Assembly: GCF_000761545.1 (NCBI RefSeq)
Contig: NZ_JPMY01000045.1
Span: 62,001-126,000 of the forward strand
Origin: Pseudomonas sp. ML96
GTDB lineage: Bacteria > Pseudomonadota > Gammaproteobacteria > Pseudomonadales > Pseudomonadaceae
DNA: 64,000 nt
Reading direction: 5' to 3'
Positions 49,240 to 58,403 of this stretch are shown here, one piece after another. The notes beneath the pieces were generated by a model, which was given only the letters and a program-made list of their open reading frames with translations, was not told the DNA's origin and ran no database searches. The stretch's first letter is position 1. Every line of letters begins with the position of its first letter. The position numbers were made by a program, and so were the translations under genes.

Positions 49240-51510
49240 ATGATCCGCCGTTTTCTCCCGCTCGTTCTCGCCCTCAATCTCGCCGCGCCGGCCATGGCTG
49301 CGCCCGAGGGCCAGCAGACCTTGTTCAGCTTTATCAAGCCCACCGACGTGGTGAAGGTCGAGAGCCAGGTCGCCAGTTTTCCCGAGTTGACCGCTGAGCC
49401 GACGCCCGAGGGTGAGGTGCTGCGCCGTTTCACCTTCAATGCCGGTGATAACCCCAGCCTGCGCCTGAGCCCGCAGGCGGGCGACTGGGACTGGTCGCAG
49501 GCCGGCGCCATGAGCCTGCGCCTGCAGAACGCCATGGACTGGGCGGTGACGCTGGAGGTGCGGATCGAGAGCCGTGACGGCAAGGTGCTGACCAGTCGCA
49601 TAGCCCTGCCGGCCGGTCCGGCGCAGACCCTGCTGGTGCCGCTCGCCGCCACCTCGCCGCGGGCCCAGGGCATGCGTGCCGCACCGCCCATGCCGGTCAG
49701 CGTCGAGGGCCAGCGCGTGCTGCTGGCTGACGTGGTCGAGGGCGAGCTGACGGCCGCGCAGGTCAGCGCGGTGACACTGAGCATGAGCAAGCCCAATGCG
49801 CCGCAGAGCGTGCTGCTCGGCCGCTTTGGCGTGCAGGCCGGCGATGCGGCGCAACAGGCCGTGTATACCGGCATCATCGACGCCTACGGCCAGTACAGCC
49901 GTGGCCAGTGGCCGGGCAAGGTCGACAAGGATCAGCAGCTGCGCGAAGGCGCGGCCCGCGAGCGCGAACAACTGAAGACCTGGCTGGCCGAGCGCCCGCA
50001 GCAGGACAAGTTCGGTGGCTGGATGGGCGGCCCGACCTTCGAGGCCAAGGGCTTCTTCCGTACCGAGAAACGCGATGGCCGCTGGTACCTGGTCACGCCA
50101 GAAGGCCATCCCTTCTACTCCCTCGGGGTCAATGCGGTCAGCGCCTGGCAGAGCCAGACCTATGTCGAAGGGCGCGAATCGATGTTCGCAGCCCTGCCCA
50201 AGGACGGCGAGCCGCTGGCCAGCTACTACGGCAAGCGTGACAGCCGCAGCGATAGCGGCGCCAGTCGTGGCCGCGCCTTCGACCACGGCCGCTGGTACGA
50301 CTTCTACCGTGCCAACCTGCAGCGCAGCTACGCCGAACCCTGCCAGGCGGCGCAACCGCCGCTGGCCGCAACGCCGGCACCGGCCGAGCCGGCAGCCTGC
50401 CCACCGCCCGGTTTCGATGCCGACCGCTGGGCCCAGCACACCCTCGACCGCCTGCAGGCCTGGGGCTTCAACAGCCTGGGTAACTGGAGCGACGACACCC
50501 TGGGCAAGGCGCAGCGCCTGCCTTACAGCATCCCGCTGTCGATTTCCGGCGATTACGCCACCATCAGCACCGGCCACGACTGGTGGGGCGGCATGCCCGA
50601 CCCGTTCGACCCGCGCTTCGCCATGGCGGCCGAGCGCGCCATCGCCATCGCCACCCGCGACCGCCGCGACGACCCCTGGCTGATGGGCTTCTTCGCCGAC
50701 AACGAACTGGCCTGGGCCGCACCCGGTGACGATCCGAAAGCCCGCTACGCCCTGGCCTACGGCACCTTGCGCCTGACCACCGATGTGCCGGCCAAGCGCG
50801 CCTTCCTCAAGCAGCTGCGCGACAAGTACCGTAATCAGAACGGCCTGTCCAAGGCCTGGGGCATCGAGCTCAAGGCCTGGGAGCTGATGGAAGACCCGGG
50901 CTTCGAGCCGCCGCTGCCGAGCGCCGAGTTCCCGCAGATCGAGCAGGACCTGAAGAACTTCCAGCGCCTGTTCGCCGAGACCTATTTCAAGACCATCGCC
51001 GACTCCCTGAAGTGGCACTCGCCCAACCACATGCTGCTCGGTGGCCGCTTCGCCATCGCCACGCCGGAGGCCATCGAGGCCTGCGCGCAGTACTGCGATG
51101 TGCTGAGCTTCAACTTCTATGTGAACGAGCCGCAGCACGGCTACGACTTCGCTGCCCTGCGCGCGCTGGACAAGCCGCTGCTGGTCACCGAGTTCCACTT
51201 CGGCTCGCGTGATCGCGGGCCGTTCTGGGGCGGCGTGAGCGAGACCTACAAGGAAGAGGAGCGTGGCCCGGCCTACGCCAACTTCCTGGCCAAGGCCCTG
51301 GAAGAGCCGTCGATCGTCGGTGTGCACTGGTTCCAGTACCTCGACCAACCGGCCAGCGGTCGCCTGCTGGACGGCGAGAACGGCCACTTCGGCCTGGTCG
51401 CCATCACCGACCGCCCGTGGCAAGGCTTCGTCGAAGCGGTGCGCAAGGCCAACCTCAAGGTGGCCGAGAAGCTGCTGCCCAAGGCCGACGCGGCCCCCGC
51501 CAAACCCTGA
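49240..51510 (+). CDS. Secreted glycoside hydrolase (GH42/agarase-like TIM barrel)
   Basis: 756 aa with signal peptide (IRRFLPLVLALNLAAPAMA). Residues ~25-210 are a beta-sandwich, perhaps carbohydrate binding; residues ~260-740 are a TIM barrel. Catalytic pair by position: Glu489 in FFADNELAW (acid/base, NE motif) and Glu651 in VTEFHFG (nucleophile). Similar proteins are annotated beta-agarase or beta-galactosidase; the true substrate is unknown. ATG 49240 has GGAG 10 nt upstream. No sugar-transport genes adjoin. Confidence 0.8.
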   Translation: MIRRFLPLVLALNLAAPAMAAPEGQQTLFSFIKPTDVVKVESQVASFPELTAEPTPEGEVLRRFTFNAGDNPSLRLSPQAGDWDWSQAGAMSLRLQNAMDWAVTLEVRIESRDGKVLTSRIALPAGPAQTLLVPLAATSPRAQGMRAAPPMPVSVEGQRVLLADVVEGELTAAQVSAVTLSMSKPNAPQSVLLGRFGVQAGDAAQQAVYTGIIDAYGQYSRGQWPGKVDKDQQLREGAAREREQLKTWLAERPQQDKFGGWMGGPTFEAKGFFRTEKRDGRWYLVTPEGHPFYSLGVNAVSAWQSQTYVEGRESMFAALPKDGEPLASYYGKRDSRSDSGASRGRAFDHGRWYDFYRANLQRSYAEPCQAAQPPLAATPAPAEPAACPPPGFDADRWAQHTLDRLQAWGFNSLGNWSDDTLGKAQRLPYSIPLSISGDYATISTGHDWWGGMPDPFDPRFAMAAERAIAIATRDRRDDPWLMGFFADNELAWAAPGDDPKARYALAYGTLRLTTDVPAKRAFLKQLRDKYRNQNGLSKAWGIELKAWELMEDPGFEPPLPSAEFPQIEQDLKNFQRLFAETYFKTIADSLKWHSPNHMLLGGRFAIATPEAIEACAQYCDVLSFNFYVNEPQHGYDFAALRALDKPLLVTEFHFGSRDRGPFWGGVSETYKEEERGPAYANFLAKALEEPSIVGVHWFQYLDQPASGRLLDGENGHFGLVAITDRPWQGFVEAVRKANLKVAEKLLPKADAAPAKP

Positions 51511-51662
51511 TCTGTTCTGTTTGAGTCCACTCCCGGAGCGCGTTGCCGCGCTGCCGGGGGCTAGACCGTTGGTCTGACCAAGTGACTTGAGCAAAGCGGC
51601 AGGATTCCCATGAACAGCCGGGGCTGAAACAATGCCGGCCATTCGGACCGAGGAGTAAGAGG

Positions 51663-52808
51663 TTGCAGATCCAGGGCCATTTCGACCTGCGCTTCGAAGC
51701 GCTAAAGGATGCCTTCGTCGAACTCTTCGACGATCCCCAAGAACGTGGCGCCGCTCTGTGCGTGCAGATCGGCGGCGAAACCGTCGTCGATATCTGGGCA
51801 GGCACGGCTGACAAGGATGGCGCCGAGGCCTGGCATACCGACACCATCCTCAATCTGTTCTCCTGCACCAAGACCTTTGCCGCCGTTGCCGCCCTGCAAC
51901 TGGTCGAGCAGGGCAAGCTCGAGCTGGATGCCCCCGTGGCGCGCTGGTGGCCGGAGTTCGCCGCGGCCGGCAAGGAGTGCGTGACCCTGCGCCAACTGCT
52001 CAGCCACCGTGCCGGCCTGCCGGCGCTGCGCGCGCAGCTACCTGCCGAAGCGCTCTACGACTGGCAGCAGATGACTACCGCCCTGGCCGCCGAACAACCC
52101 TGGTGGACGCCCGACGAGGCGCACGGCTACTCGCCCATCACCTACGGCTGGCTGGTCGGCGAACTGCTGCGCCGGGTCGAGGGGCGTGGGCCGGGCGAGA
52201 CCATCGCCGCGCGCATCGCCCAGCCGCTGGGTCTGGACTTCCACGTCGGCCTGGCCGAAGAAGAATTTCCGCGCGTGGCTCACATCGCCCGCAAGAAGGG
52301 CGACATGGGCGACGCCGCCGCCCAGCGCCTGTTCAAGTGCATGATGAGCGAGCCGACCTCGCTGACCACCCGCGCGTTCGCCAATCCGCCGTCTATCCTC
52401 ACCAGTACCAACAAGCCGGAGTGGCGACTCATGCAACAACCGGCGGCCAACGGCCATGGCAATGCACGTTCTCTCGCTGGCTTCTATGCGGCCCTGCTCG
52501 ACGGCCGTCTGCTGGAGCCGGAACTGTTGGGCGAGATGACTCGCGAACATTCTTGCGGCGAAGACCGCACCCTGCTGACTTCGACCCGCCTGGGCCTGGG
52601 CTGCATGCTCGACCAGGCGGACGTTGCCAACGCCACCTATGGATTGGGGCGCAAATCCTTCGGCCATCCAGGAGCGGGCGGCTCCGTCGGGTTTGCCGAT
52701 CCAGAACGCGAAGTCGCTTTCGGCTTCGTCACCAATAGTCTCGGACCATACGTATTGATGGACCCTCGTGCGCAGAAGTTGGCGCGCGCGCTGGGCCAAT
52801 GCCTGTAA
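51663..52808 (+). CDS. Serine hydrolase, class C beta-lactamase fold (family VIII esterase type)
   Basis: 381 aa. Catalytic SxxK at Ser67-Lys70 (LFSCTK), Tyr156 in YSPITYG, and the third motif GHPGAGGSVGF. No signal peptide, so it is cytosolic and likely an esterase such as EstB rather than a periplasmic beta-lactamase. It starts with TTG at 51663 behind AGGAG. A GC hairpin at 51532-51558 lies upstream. Confidence 0.87.
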   Translation: MQIQGHFDLRFEALKDAFVELFDDPQERGAALCVQIGGETVVDIWAGTADKDGAEAWHTDTILNLFSCTKTFAAVAALQLVEQGKLELDAPVARWWPEFAAAGKECVTLRQLLSHRAGLPALRAQLPAEALYDWQQMTTALAAEQPWWTPDEAHGYSPITYGWLVGELLRRVEGRGPGETIAARIAQPLGLDFHVGLAEEEFPRVAHIARKKGDMGDAAAQRLFKCMMSEPTSLTTRAFANPPSILTSTNKPEWRLMQQPAANGHGNARSLAGFYAALLDGRLLEPELLGEMTREHSCGEDRTLLTSTRLGLGCMLDQADVANATYGLGRKSFGHPGAGGSVGFADPEREVAFGFVTNSLGPYVLMDPRAQKLARALGQCL

Positions 52809-52830
52809 CTTGCTGGGGGAAGACCTGACC

Positions 52831-53556
52831 ATGCACAAGAAAACACTCATCCTGCTCTGCTGCCTGAGCCTCGCTGCCTGCGCCAACTCGGACAAGAAGG
52901 AAGAAACCTCCAGCAGCTGGTGGCCGTTCGGCGACAGCGACAAGCCGGTCGCCGCAGCCAAGAAGGCGCCGCCCAAGATCGACCACGAAGTCACCAATGC
53001 CTGGCTGGATGAGTACGAGCCGCGCCTGAAGACCGCTCTGAGCGGCAGCAAGATGGAGCTGGAGCGCCGCGAGAACGTGCTGGTAGTTACTGCTCCGGTG
53101 GAGAGCTCGTTCAACCCGGACCGCCCGAGCATGCTGATGCCGGCGGTGCTCGGCCCGTTCACCAAGGTGGCGAAGATCCTCGAAGCGGACAAGAACACCG
53201 GCGTGCTGATCCTCGGCCATGCCGACAGCGTCGGTAAGGTCGACGACAACCGCAAGCTCAGCGAGGACCGCGCCAAGGCCGTGGCCTCGATCTTCCGCCT
53301 CAGCGGCCTGCAGCGCGACCGCCTGCTGCTCAAGGGCGTCGGCTCCGACATGCCGCGTGCCGCCAACGACAGCGCCGCTGGCCGTTCGCTGAACCGCCGT
53401 GTGGAAATCGTCCTGACTCCGCAGAAGACCCTGGTGGCGCTGCTCGCCCGTTACAGCCAGCCGGCTCCGGCGACTGCTACCGCATCCGCAGCTGCGGCCA
53501 ACCTGCCAGTGGCGCAGATTGCCGCAGATCAAAAGAAGAAGGACAAAGCACAGTAA
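52831..53556 (+). CDS. OmpA-family lipoprotein (third in window)
   Basis: 241 aa. Lipobox SLAAC (Cys17). N-terminal region with WWPFGDSDKP, then an OmpA-like domain in which the helix-turn ILGHADSVGKVDDNRKLSEDRAKAV replaces the classic HTD...Q..LS.RRA. It has NRRVEIVL near the end and a Lys-rich tail. More divergent than the tandem pair at 44 kb. It starts 22 bp after the esterase stop, just before pdxH. Confidence 0.87.
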   Translation: MHKKTLILLCCLSLAACANSDKKEETSSSWWPFGDSDKPVAAAKKAPPKIDHEVTNAWLDEYEPRLKTALSGSKMELERRENVLVVTAPVESSFNPDRPSMLMPAVLGPFTKVAKILEADKNTGVLILGHADSVGKVDDNRKLSEDRAKAVASIFRLSGLQRDRLLLKGVGSDMPRAANDSAAGRSLNRRVEIVLTPQKTLVALLARYSQPAPATATASAAAANLPVAQIAADQKKKDKAQ

Positions 53557-53585
53557 GCTTGCGGCATCACTGAGAGGATGTGCGC

Positions 53586-54233
53586 ATGACCCAGACCCTG
53601 GCCGATATGCGGCGTGACTACACCCGCGACGGACTCGGCGAAGAGCAGGCCCCGGCCGAGCCTTTCGCCCTGTTCCGCCGCTGGTTCGACGACGCGGTGA
53701 AGACTGAGCAGCTGCCGGTCGAGCCGAACGCCATGACCCTGGCCACGGTCGACGAGGAGGGGCGCCCGCATTGCCGGGTGCTGCTGCTCAAGGGCCTGGA
53801 CGAGCAGGGCTTCACCTTCTTCAGCAACTACGAGAGCGCCAAGGGTCGCCAGCTGGCGGCGCGTCCCTTCGCCGCCATGACCTTCTTCTGGCCGAGCCTC
53901 GAGCGCCAGGTGCGCATCGAGGGGCGGGTCGAGAAGGTCTCGGCGCAGGAGTCCGACGCCTACTTCCAGGTGCGCCCGCTGGGCAGCCGCATCGGCGCCT
54001 GGGCCTCACCGCAGAGCCGGGTAATCCGCGATCGCGAGGAGCTGCAGCAGCTGCTCGCCGAGACCGAGCGACGCTTCCTCGACCGCGCCCCAGAGTGCCC
54101 ACCGCACTGGGGCGGCTACCGCCTGCTGCCCGAGCGCATCGAGTTTTGGCAGGGCCGGGCCAGCCGTCTGCACGACCGCCTCAACTACCGCCTGGTGGAT
54201 GGCGGCTGGCAGCGCGAGCGCCTGGCACCCTAA
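53586..54233 (+). CDS. pdxH: Pyridoxine/pyridoxamine 5'-phosphate oxidase
   Basis: 215 aa. FMN-binding motifs PNAMTLATVDEEGRPHCRVLLLKG, FFSNYESAKGRQL, FFWPSLERQVRIEG and the C-terminal RLHDRLNYRL. Catalyses the last step of PLP synthesis. ATG 53586 with AGAGGA upstream; GTG 53580 is an alternative. PLP is used by the CobD enzyme in this window, though the linkage is coincidental. Confidence 0.95.
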   Translation: MTQTLADMRRDYTRDGLGEEQAPAEPFALFRRWFDDAVKTEQLPVEPNAMTLATVDEEGRPHCRVLLLKGLDEQGFTFFSNYESAKGRQLAARPFAAMTFFWPSLERQVRIEGRVEKVSAQESDAYFQVRPLGSRIGAWASPQSRVIRDREELQQLLAETERRFLDRAPECPPHWGGYRLLPERIEFWQGRASRLHDRLNYRLVDGGWQRERLAP

Positions 54234-54260
54234 ACTGCGGGCCTTCGTCCGGAGGCCTGC

Positions 54261-55346
54261 ATGCTCGAACTCGACTCCACCCTGGCGCAGCACATCGTCG
54301 ACCGCGCCATGGCCATTCTGCCGCACAACATCAATGTCATGGATGCCCAGGGCATGATCATCGGCAGTGGTGATCCGGCGCGGTTGCACACCCGTCACGA
54401 GGGCGCCCAATTGGTGCTGGCCAACCGCCGGGTGGTGGAGATCGATGAGCAGACCGCCGCCTGTCTGCGTGGCGTCCGCCCAGGCGTCAACCTTCCGCTG
54501 CTGCACGCCGAGCAACTGATCGGCGTGCTCGGCATCACCGGCGCACCGGACACCGTGCGGCCCTACGCCGAACTGGTGCGCATGGCTGCCGAGATGCTGG
54601 TCGAGCAGCGTCAGCTGCAGGCCGAGCGCCACTGGCAGCGTCATCAACTGGAAACCTGGCTGCGGCAGATCGCCGACAGCGGCGTCAGCCTCGCGCAGCT
54701 GCAGGCCGAGGCCGAACGTATCGGCTTGCAACTGAGCTGGCCGCGCCAGCTAGTGCTGCTGGAGTTGGCGGAGGAGGGTGACCAGGCTCGCGCGCTGGGC
54801 GCCTTGGCCGGCAAGGCCGAGCAGTGCGGGCCGTTCGGCGTGCGCCAACTGTTGCTCTGTCGTCCCTACCAGAGCGGGCGCGATGCGGCCTGGCTGGCCC
54901 AGCTCGACGCCCGTGGCCTGGGTATACGCCGCCTGCTGTTCAGCGATGTGCTGCACGGGCTCGCCGATCTGCGCGAGGCGGCCCTGGCGCTACGCGATCT
55001 GCAGGTCTACGCGCAGGCCCATCAACCGTCCGTACGTATTCTGCGTCTCGACGAATACCGCCTGCAGGCGTTGCTGCATGGTCGGCGCCACGACTGGTCG
55101 CTGCAGCGCTGGTTGGCACCGCTGCGCCGGGTGCTAGCGCAGGATGGCCAGGGCCAGCTGCGCGAAACCCTGGCCACCTGGTGCCGGCACGACGGTCACC
55201 CGCAGGCCTGTGCCGATGAGCTGGGCATTCACCGTAATACCCTGCGCTATCGGCTGGAACGCATCGCCGAGCTGAGCGGGCTGGATCTGGCGCGGCGCGA
55301 CCAGCGTCTGCTGTTCACCTTGGGGTTGGAACTGCTGGACGAGTAA
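54261..55346 (+). CDS. cdaR: CdaR-family transcriptional activator (carbohydrate diacid / glycerate regulator)
   Basis: 361 aa. The N-terminal sugar-diacid-recognition domain has HNINVMDAQGMIIGSGDPAR and GVRPGVNLPLLHAEQLIGVLGITG; the C-terminal PucR-type HTH has CADELGIHRNTLRYRLERIAELSG. It precedes a GntP permease and glycerate kinase, so it likely activates glycerate/glucarate use. A 14-bp perfect palindrome 2 bp after its stop is a candidate binding site. Confidence 0.9.
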   Translation: MLELDSTLAQHIVDRAMAILPHNINVMDAQGMIIGSGDPARLHTRHEGAQLVLANRRVVEIDEQTAACLRGVRPGVNLPLLHAEQLIGVLGITGAPDTVRPYAELVRMAAEMLVEQRQLQAERHWQRHQLETWLRQIADSGVSLAQLQAEAERIGLQLSWPRQLVLLELAEEGDQARALGALAGKAEQCGPFGVRQLLLCRPYQSGRDAAWLAQLDARGLGIRRLLFSDVLHGLADLREAALALRDLQVYAQAHQPSVRILRLDEYRLQALLHGRRHDWSLQRWLAPLRRVLAQDGQGQLRETLATWCRHDGHPQACADELGIHRNTLRYRLERIAELSGLDLARRDQRLLFTLGLELLDE

Positions 55347-55347
55347 T

Positions 55348-55361
55348 TGTGCGGCCGCACA
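55348..55361. promoter_or_regulatory. Candidate CdaR operator (14-bp palindrome)
   Basis: TGTGCGGCCGCACA, perfectly palindromic, right after the cdaR stop and 107 bp ahead of the permease gene. Its TGTG...CACA ends resemble sites of diacid/glycerate regulators. No other copy was noticed in the window. Confidence 0.5.
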
Positions 55362-55467
55362 GTTATGGATGCTTAAGGTTCGCCATGACTGGTGCGTTCG
55401 CATAGGGACTGCGCCGTGGCAGCGTCTCACAATGGCCGCTCCTAATAACAACAATGAGGAATAGGCC

Positions 55468-56826
55468 ATGCTCCTGGTCTTGATCCTGGTGGCGCTGATC
55501 GCGTTCATCGTGCTGTCCACCACCCGTCTCAAACTGCATCCCTTCCTGGCGTTGCTCGCCGCGGCCTTCATCGCCGGCTTCGCCTACCAACTGCCCAGCG
55601 CAGAAATCGTCAAGACCATCACCAGCGGCTTCGGCAACATCCTTGGCTACATCGGTATCGTCATCGTGCTCGGCACCGTTATCGGGGTGATCCTCGAGCG
55701 CAGCGGCGCAGCCATCACCATGGCCGAGACGGTGATCAAGCTGCTCGGCGAGCGCTTCCCAACCCTGACCATGTCGATCATCGGTTACCTGGTGTCGATC
55801 CCGGTGTTCTGCGACTCCGGTTTCGTCATCCTCAACTCGCTGAAGAACGCCCTGGCCGCACGCATGAAAGTCTCCGTGGTGGCGATGAGCGTGGCCCTGG
55901 CCACCGGTCTCTACGCCACCCACACCTTCGTGCCGCCGACTCCCGGCCCGATCGCCGCTGCCGGCAACCTGGGCCTAGATGCCAGCCTGGGCCTGGTAAT
56001 CGCTGTTGGCCTGGTGGTGGCCTTCGTCACTGCGCTGGCCGGCATGTGGTGGGCCAACCGCTTCCTCGGCAAGGACATCGCCCTGGTGGACGACGGCCTG
56101 CCGCTGCCAGCCGCCGAAGACTTCGCCGAGCTGAAGGCGCGCTACGGCAAGCTGCCGACCGCCTTCCAGGCCTTCGCGCCGATCTTCGTGCCGATCCTGC
56201 TGATCTGCCTGGGCTCCATCGCCGTATTCCCGAGCAAGCCGCTGGGCGAGGGCTTCGTGCTCACCGCGCTGACCTTCCTCGGCCAGCCGGTGGTGGCATT
56301 GCTGGTCGGCCTGGCGCTGGCCTGCACGCTGCTCAAGAGCGAGGACAAGCGCAAGGAATTCCACGATCACGTGGTCGAGGGCCTGGTGCAGGCCGCGCCG
56401 ATCCTACTGATCACCGGTGCCGGTGGCGCCTTCGGGGCGATCCTCAAGGTCACTCCGCTGGGCGACTATCTGGGCAACACCCTGTCGGCGCTGGGTATCG
56501 GCCTGTTCATGCCGTTCGTGGTAGCTGCCGCGCTGAAGAGTGCGCAGGGCTCGACCACCGTGGCGCTGGTCACCACTTCCGCGCTGGTCGCACCGATGCT
56601 CGGCCAACTTGGCCTGGACAGCGAGATGGGCCGCGTACTCACCGTGATGGCCATCGGCGCCGGCGCCATGACCGTGTCCCACGCCAACGACAGCTTCTTC
56701 TGGGTAGTCACCCAGTTCAGCCGCATGCCGGTCTCCGTGGCCTACCGCGCTCAGACCGTCGCCACCCTGATCCAGGGCATCGCCGGCATCATCACCGTCT
56801 GGCTGCTCAGCCTGGTTCTGCTGTAA
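55468..56826 (+). CDS. GntP-family permease (gluconate/glycerate type)
   Basis: 452 aa with about 12-14 membrane segments. The family motifs GYLVSIPVFCDSGFVIL, THTFVPPTPGPIAAAG and the C-terminal HANDSFFWVVTQFSRM are present. Imports gluconate, glycerate or a related acid with protons; the glycerate kinase next to it points to glycerate. ATGAGGAA region upstream provides an SD (GAGG). Confidence 0.9.
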   Translation: MLLVLILVALIAFIVLSTTRLKLHPFLALLAAAFIAGFAYQLPSAEIVKTITSGFGNILGYIGIVIVLGTVIGVILERSGAAITMAETVIKLLGERFPTLTMSIIGYLVSIPVFCDSGFVILNSLKNALAARMKVSVVAMSVALATGLYATHTFVPPTPGPIAAAGNLGLDASLGLVIAVGLVVAFVTALAGMWWANRFLGKDIALVDDGLPLPAAEDFAELKARYGKLPTAFQAFAPIFVPILLICLGSIAVFPSKPLGEGFVLTALTFLGQPVVALLVGLALACTLLKSEDKRKEFHDHVVEGLVQAAPILLITGAGGAFGAILKVTPLGDYLGNTLSALGIGLFMPFVVAAALKSAQGSTTVALVTTSALVAPMLGQLGLDSEMGRVLTVMAIGAGAMTVSHANDSFFWVVTQFSRMPVSVAYRAQTVATLIQGIAGIITVWLLSLVLL

Positions 56827-56831
56827 TTGCT

Positions 56832-56852
56832 GGCGGCGCCCGGGGCGCCGCC
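56832..56852 (+). other. GC-rich hairpin between permease and kinase genes
   Basis: 9-bp perfect arms (56832-56840, 56844-56852; GGCGGCGCC type) with a 3-nt loop and no U-tract, 18 nt before the kinase ATG. It could moderate the mRNA ratio of the two products. Confidence 0.5.
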
Positions 56853-56869
56853 TTGCTCAAAGGTTCCGT

Positions 56870-58003
56870 ATGAAGATCGTCATCGCTCCCGACTCCTTCA
56901 AGGAGAGTCTCTCCGCGCCTGATGTGGCGGCCGCCATTGCCCGCGGTTGGCGTCAGGTTTATCCCGAAGCCGAGGTATTGCTGCGGCCGATGGCCGATGG
57001 TGGCGAAGGCACGGTCGACGCCGTGCTGGCGGCCACTGGCGGCGAGCGCCGCGAGTGCCTGGTGCGTGGCCCGCTGGGTGAACCGGTGCCGGCGCACTGG
57101 GGCTGGTTGGGCGAGGGCACCGCAGTGCTGGAGATGGCCGCCGCCAGCGGCCTGCACTGGGTGCCACGCGAGCGTCGCGATGCCACGCAGACCAGCAGTT
57201 TCGGCACCGGCGAGCTGATTCGCGCGGCGCTGGACGCCGGTGCCACGCGCATCATCCTCGGCCTCGGCGGCAGCGCCACCAATGACGGCGGTGCCGGTCT
57301 GCTGCAAGCGCTGGGCGTGCGCTTCCTGGATGCCAACGATGCCGAGCTGCCACCTGGCGGCGCGGCGTTGGCGCGCCTGGCCCGTGTCGATGTCAGTGGC
57401 CTGGACCCGCGTCTGCTGCAGGCGCGGGTGGAGATCGCCGCCGATGTCGACAACCCGCTGTGCGGCCCACGTGGTGCCTCGCATGTCTTCGGTCCGCAGA
57501 AGGGCGCCAACCCACAGCAGGTGGAGCTGCTGGATGCCGCCCTGGGACACTACGCGCGCGTGGTCGAAGCAACGCTGGGCGATGATCACAGCTTGCAGCC
57601 GGGCGTCGGCGCCGCAGGTGGCCTGGGCTTTGCCGCCAAGGCTTTCCTGCATGCGGGCTTTCGTCCGGGCATCGAGTTGGTGGCCGAGTTGTCCGGCCTG
57701 GCGGCGGCGGTGCAGGGCGCCGATCTGGTGATCACCGGAGAAGGGCGCCTGGATTCGCAGAGCCTGCACGGCAAGACGCCGGTTGGTGTGGCGCGTGTGG
57801 CCAAGGCGGCTGGGGTTCCGGTAGTCGCCCTGGCTGGCAGTCTGGGTGAGGGTTATCAGGCGTTGTATGACGCGGGAATCGATGCGGCCTTCAGCCTCAC
57901 CTCGGGGCCGCAAAGCCTGGAACAGGCCATGCAGGGCGCCGCAGCCGAGTTGCAGGCGCGCGCCTGCGACCTGGCGCGCATGTGGCGCCTGGCGCGAGGC
58001 TAG
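56870..58003 (+). CDS. Glycerate 2-kinase (GarK/GlxK family)
   Basis: 377 aa. Family signatures APDSFKESL at the start, PMADGGEGTVDA, LGLGGSATNDGGAG and TGEGRLDSQSLHGKTPVGVA, which shape the active site. It phosphorylates glycerate to 2-phosphoglycerate. Second gene of the permease operon. Its stop overlaps by 3-4 bp that of the small convergent gene. Confidence 0.93.
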   Translation: MKIVIAPDSFKESLSAPDVAAAIARGWRQVYPEAEVLLRPMADGGEGTVDAVLAATGGERRECLVRGPLGEPVPAHWGWLGEGTAVLEMAAASGLHWVPRERRDATQTSSFGTGELIRAALDAGATRIILGLGGSATNDGGAGLLQALGVRFLDANDAELPPGGAALARLARVDVSGLDPRLLQARVEIAADVDNPLCGPRGASHVFGPQKGANPQQVELLDAALGHYARVVEATLGDDHSLQPGVGAAGGLGFAAKAFLHAGFRPGIELVAELSGLAAAVQGADLVITGEGRLDSQSLHGKTPVGVARVAKAAGVPVVALAGSLGEGYQALYDAGIDAAFSLTSGPQSLEQAMQGAAAELQARACDLARMWRLARG

Positions 58004-58242
58004 GCGCCGTGCTTGAGGTAGTCGCAGGCGGCCTGGTGTAGCCAGTCTTCCAACTGGCCACGGCGGATGCCCTGGGCCTTGGCTTCGGCCAGGCGCTCGA
58101 GCATGTAGTCGCTCATGGCCGGGTCGCCGGCAGCTATGGACAGGGCCAGGTCGCGGTCCATCCAGCGGCGGATGCGCACATAGAGCCACCAGTGGAAGTA
58201 CAGGCCTGCCAGGGTGGTGACGGCGACGATGAAGTAGTCCAT
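58000..58242 (-). CDS. Small single-pass membrane protein, unknown
   Basis: 80 aa. One N-terminal membrane segment (FIVAVTTLAGLYFHWWLYVRI), then a basic stretch (RRWMDRD) and a soluble helical tail ending CDYLKHGA. No family recognised. The stop overlaps that of the convergent glycerate kinase. It diverges from slyB, whose ATG is about 160 bp away. Confidence 0.68.
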   Translation of the reverse strand: MDYFIVAVTTLAGLYFHWWLYVRIRRWMDRDLALSIAAGDPAMSDYMLERLAEAKAQGIRRGQLEDWLHQAACDYLKHGA

Positions 58243-58403
58243 TGCATGATTCTCGAAAGCGTCAGCACCATCCTGCCCCCAGGTGCCCGCGCTGCAAACC
58301 TGACCCGATGTCGCACCTGCCCACTACACTGGCGTTAGAGCGGCGGGTGACAGGTTGTCGGCGCCGCGGTCTAATGGACACTGCCTCACACGGAGAGAAC
58401 CCT

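Noticed and set aside
51532..51558. GC-rich imperfect hairpin after the glycosidase gene
   Set aside because: Has a bulge and no T-run, so I did not call it a terminator.
49237..51642. 801-codon minus-strand frame over the glycosidase
   Set aside because: Same third-position GC shadow effect; the glycosidase has signal peptide, SD and catalytic residues.
52038..53366. 442-codon minus-strand frame over the esterase and OmpA genes
   Set aside because: Spans two well-supported plus-strand genes and shows no recognisable domain.
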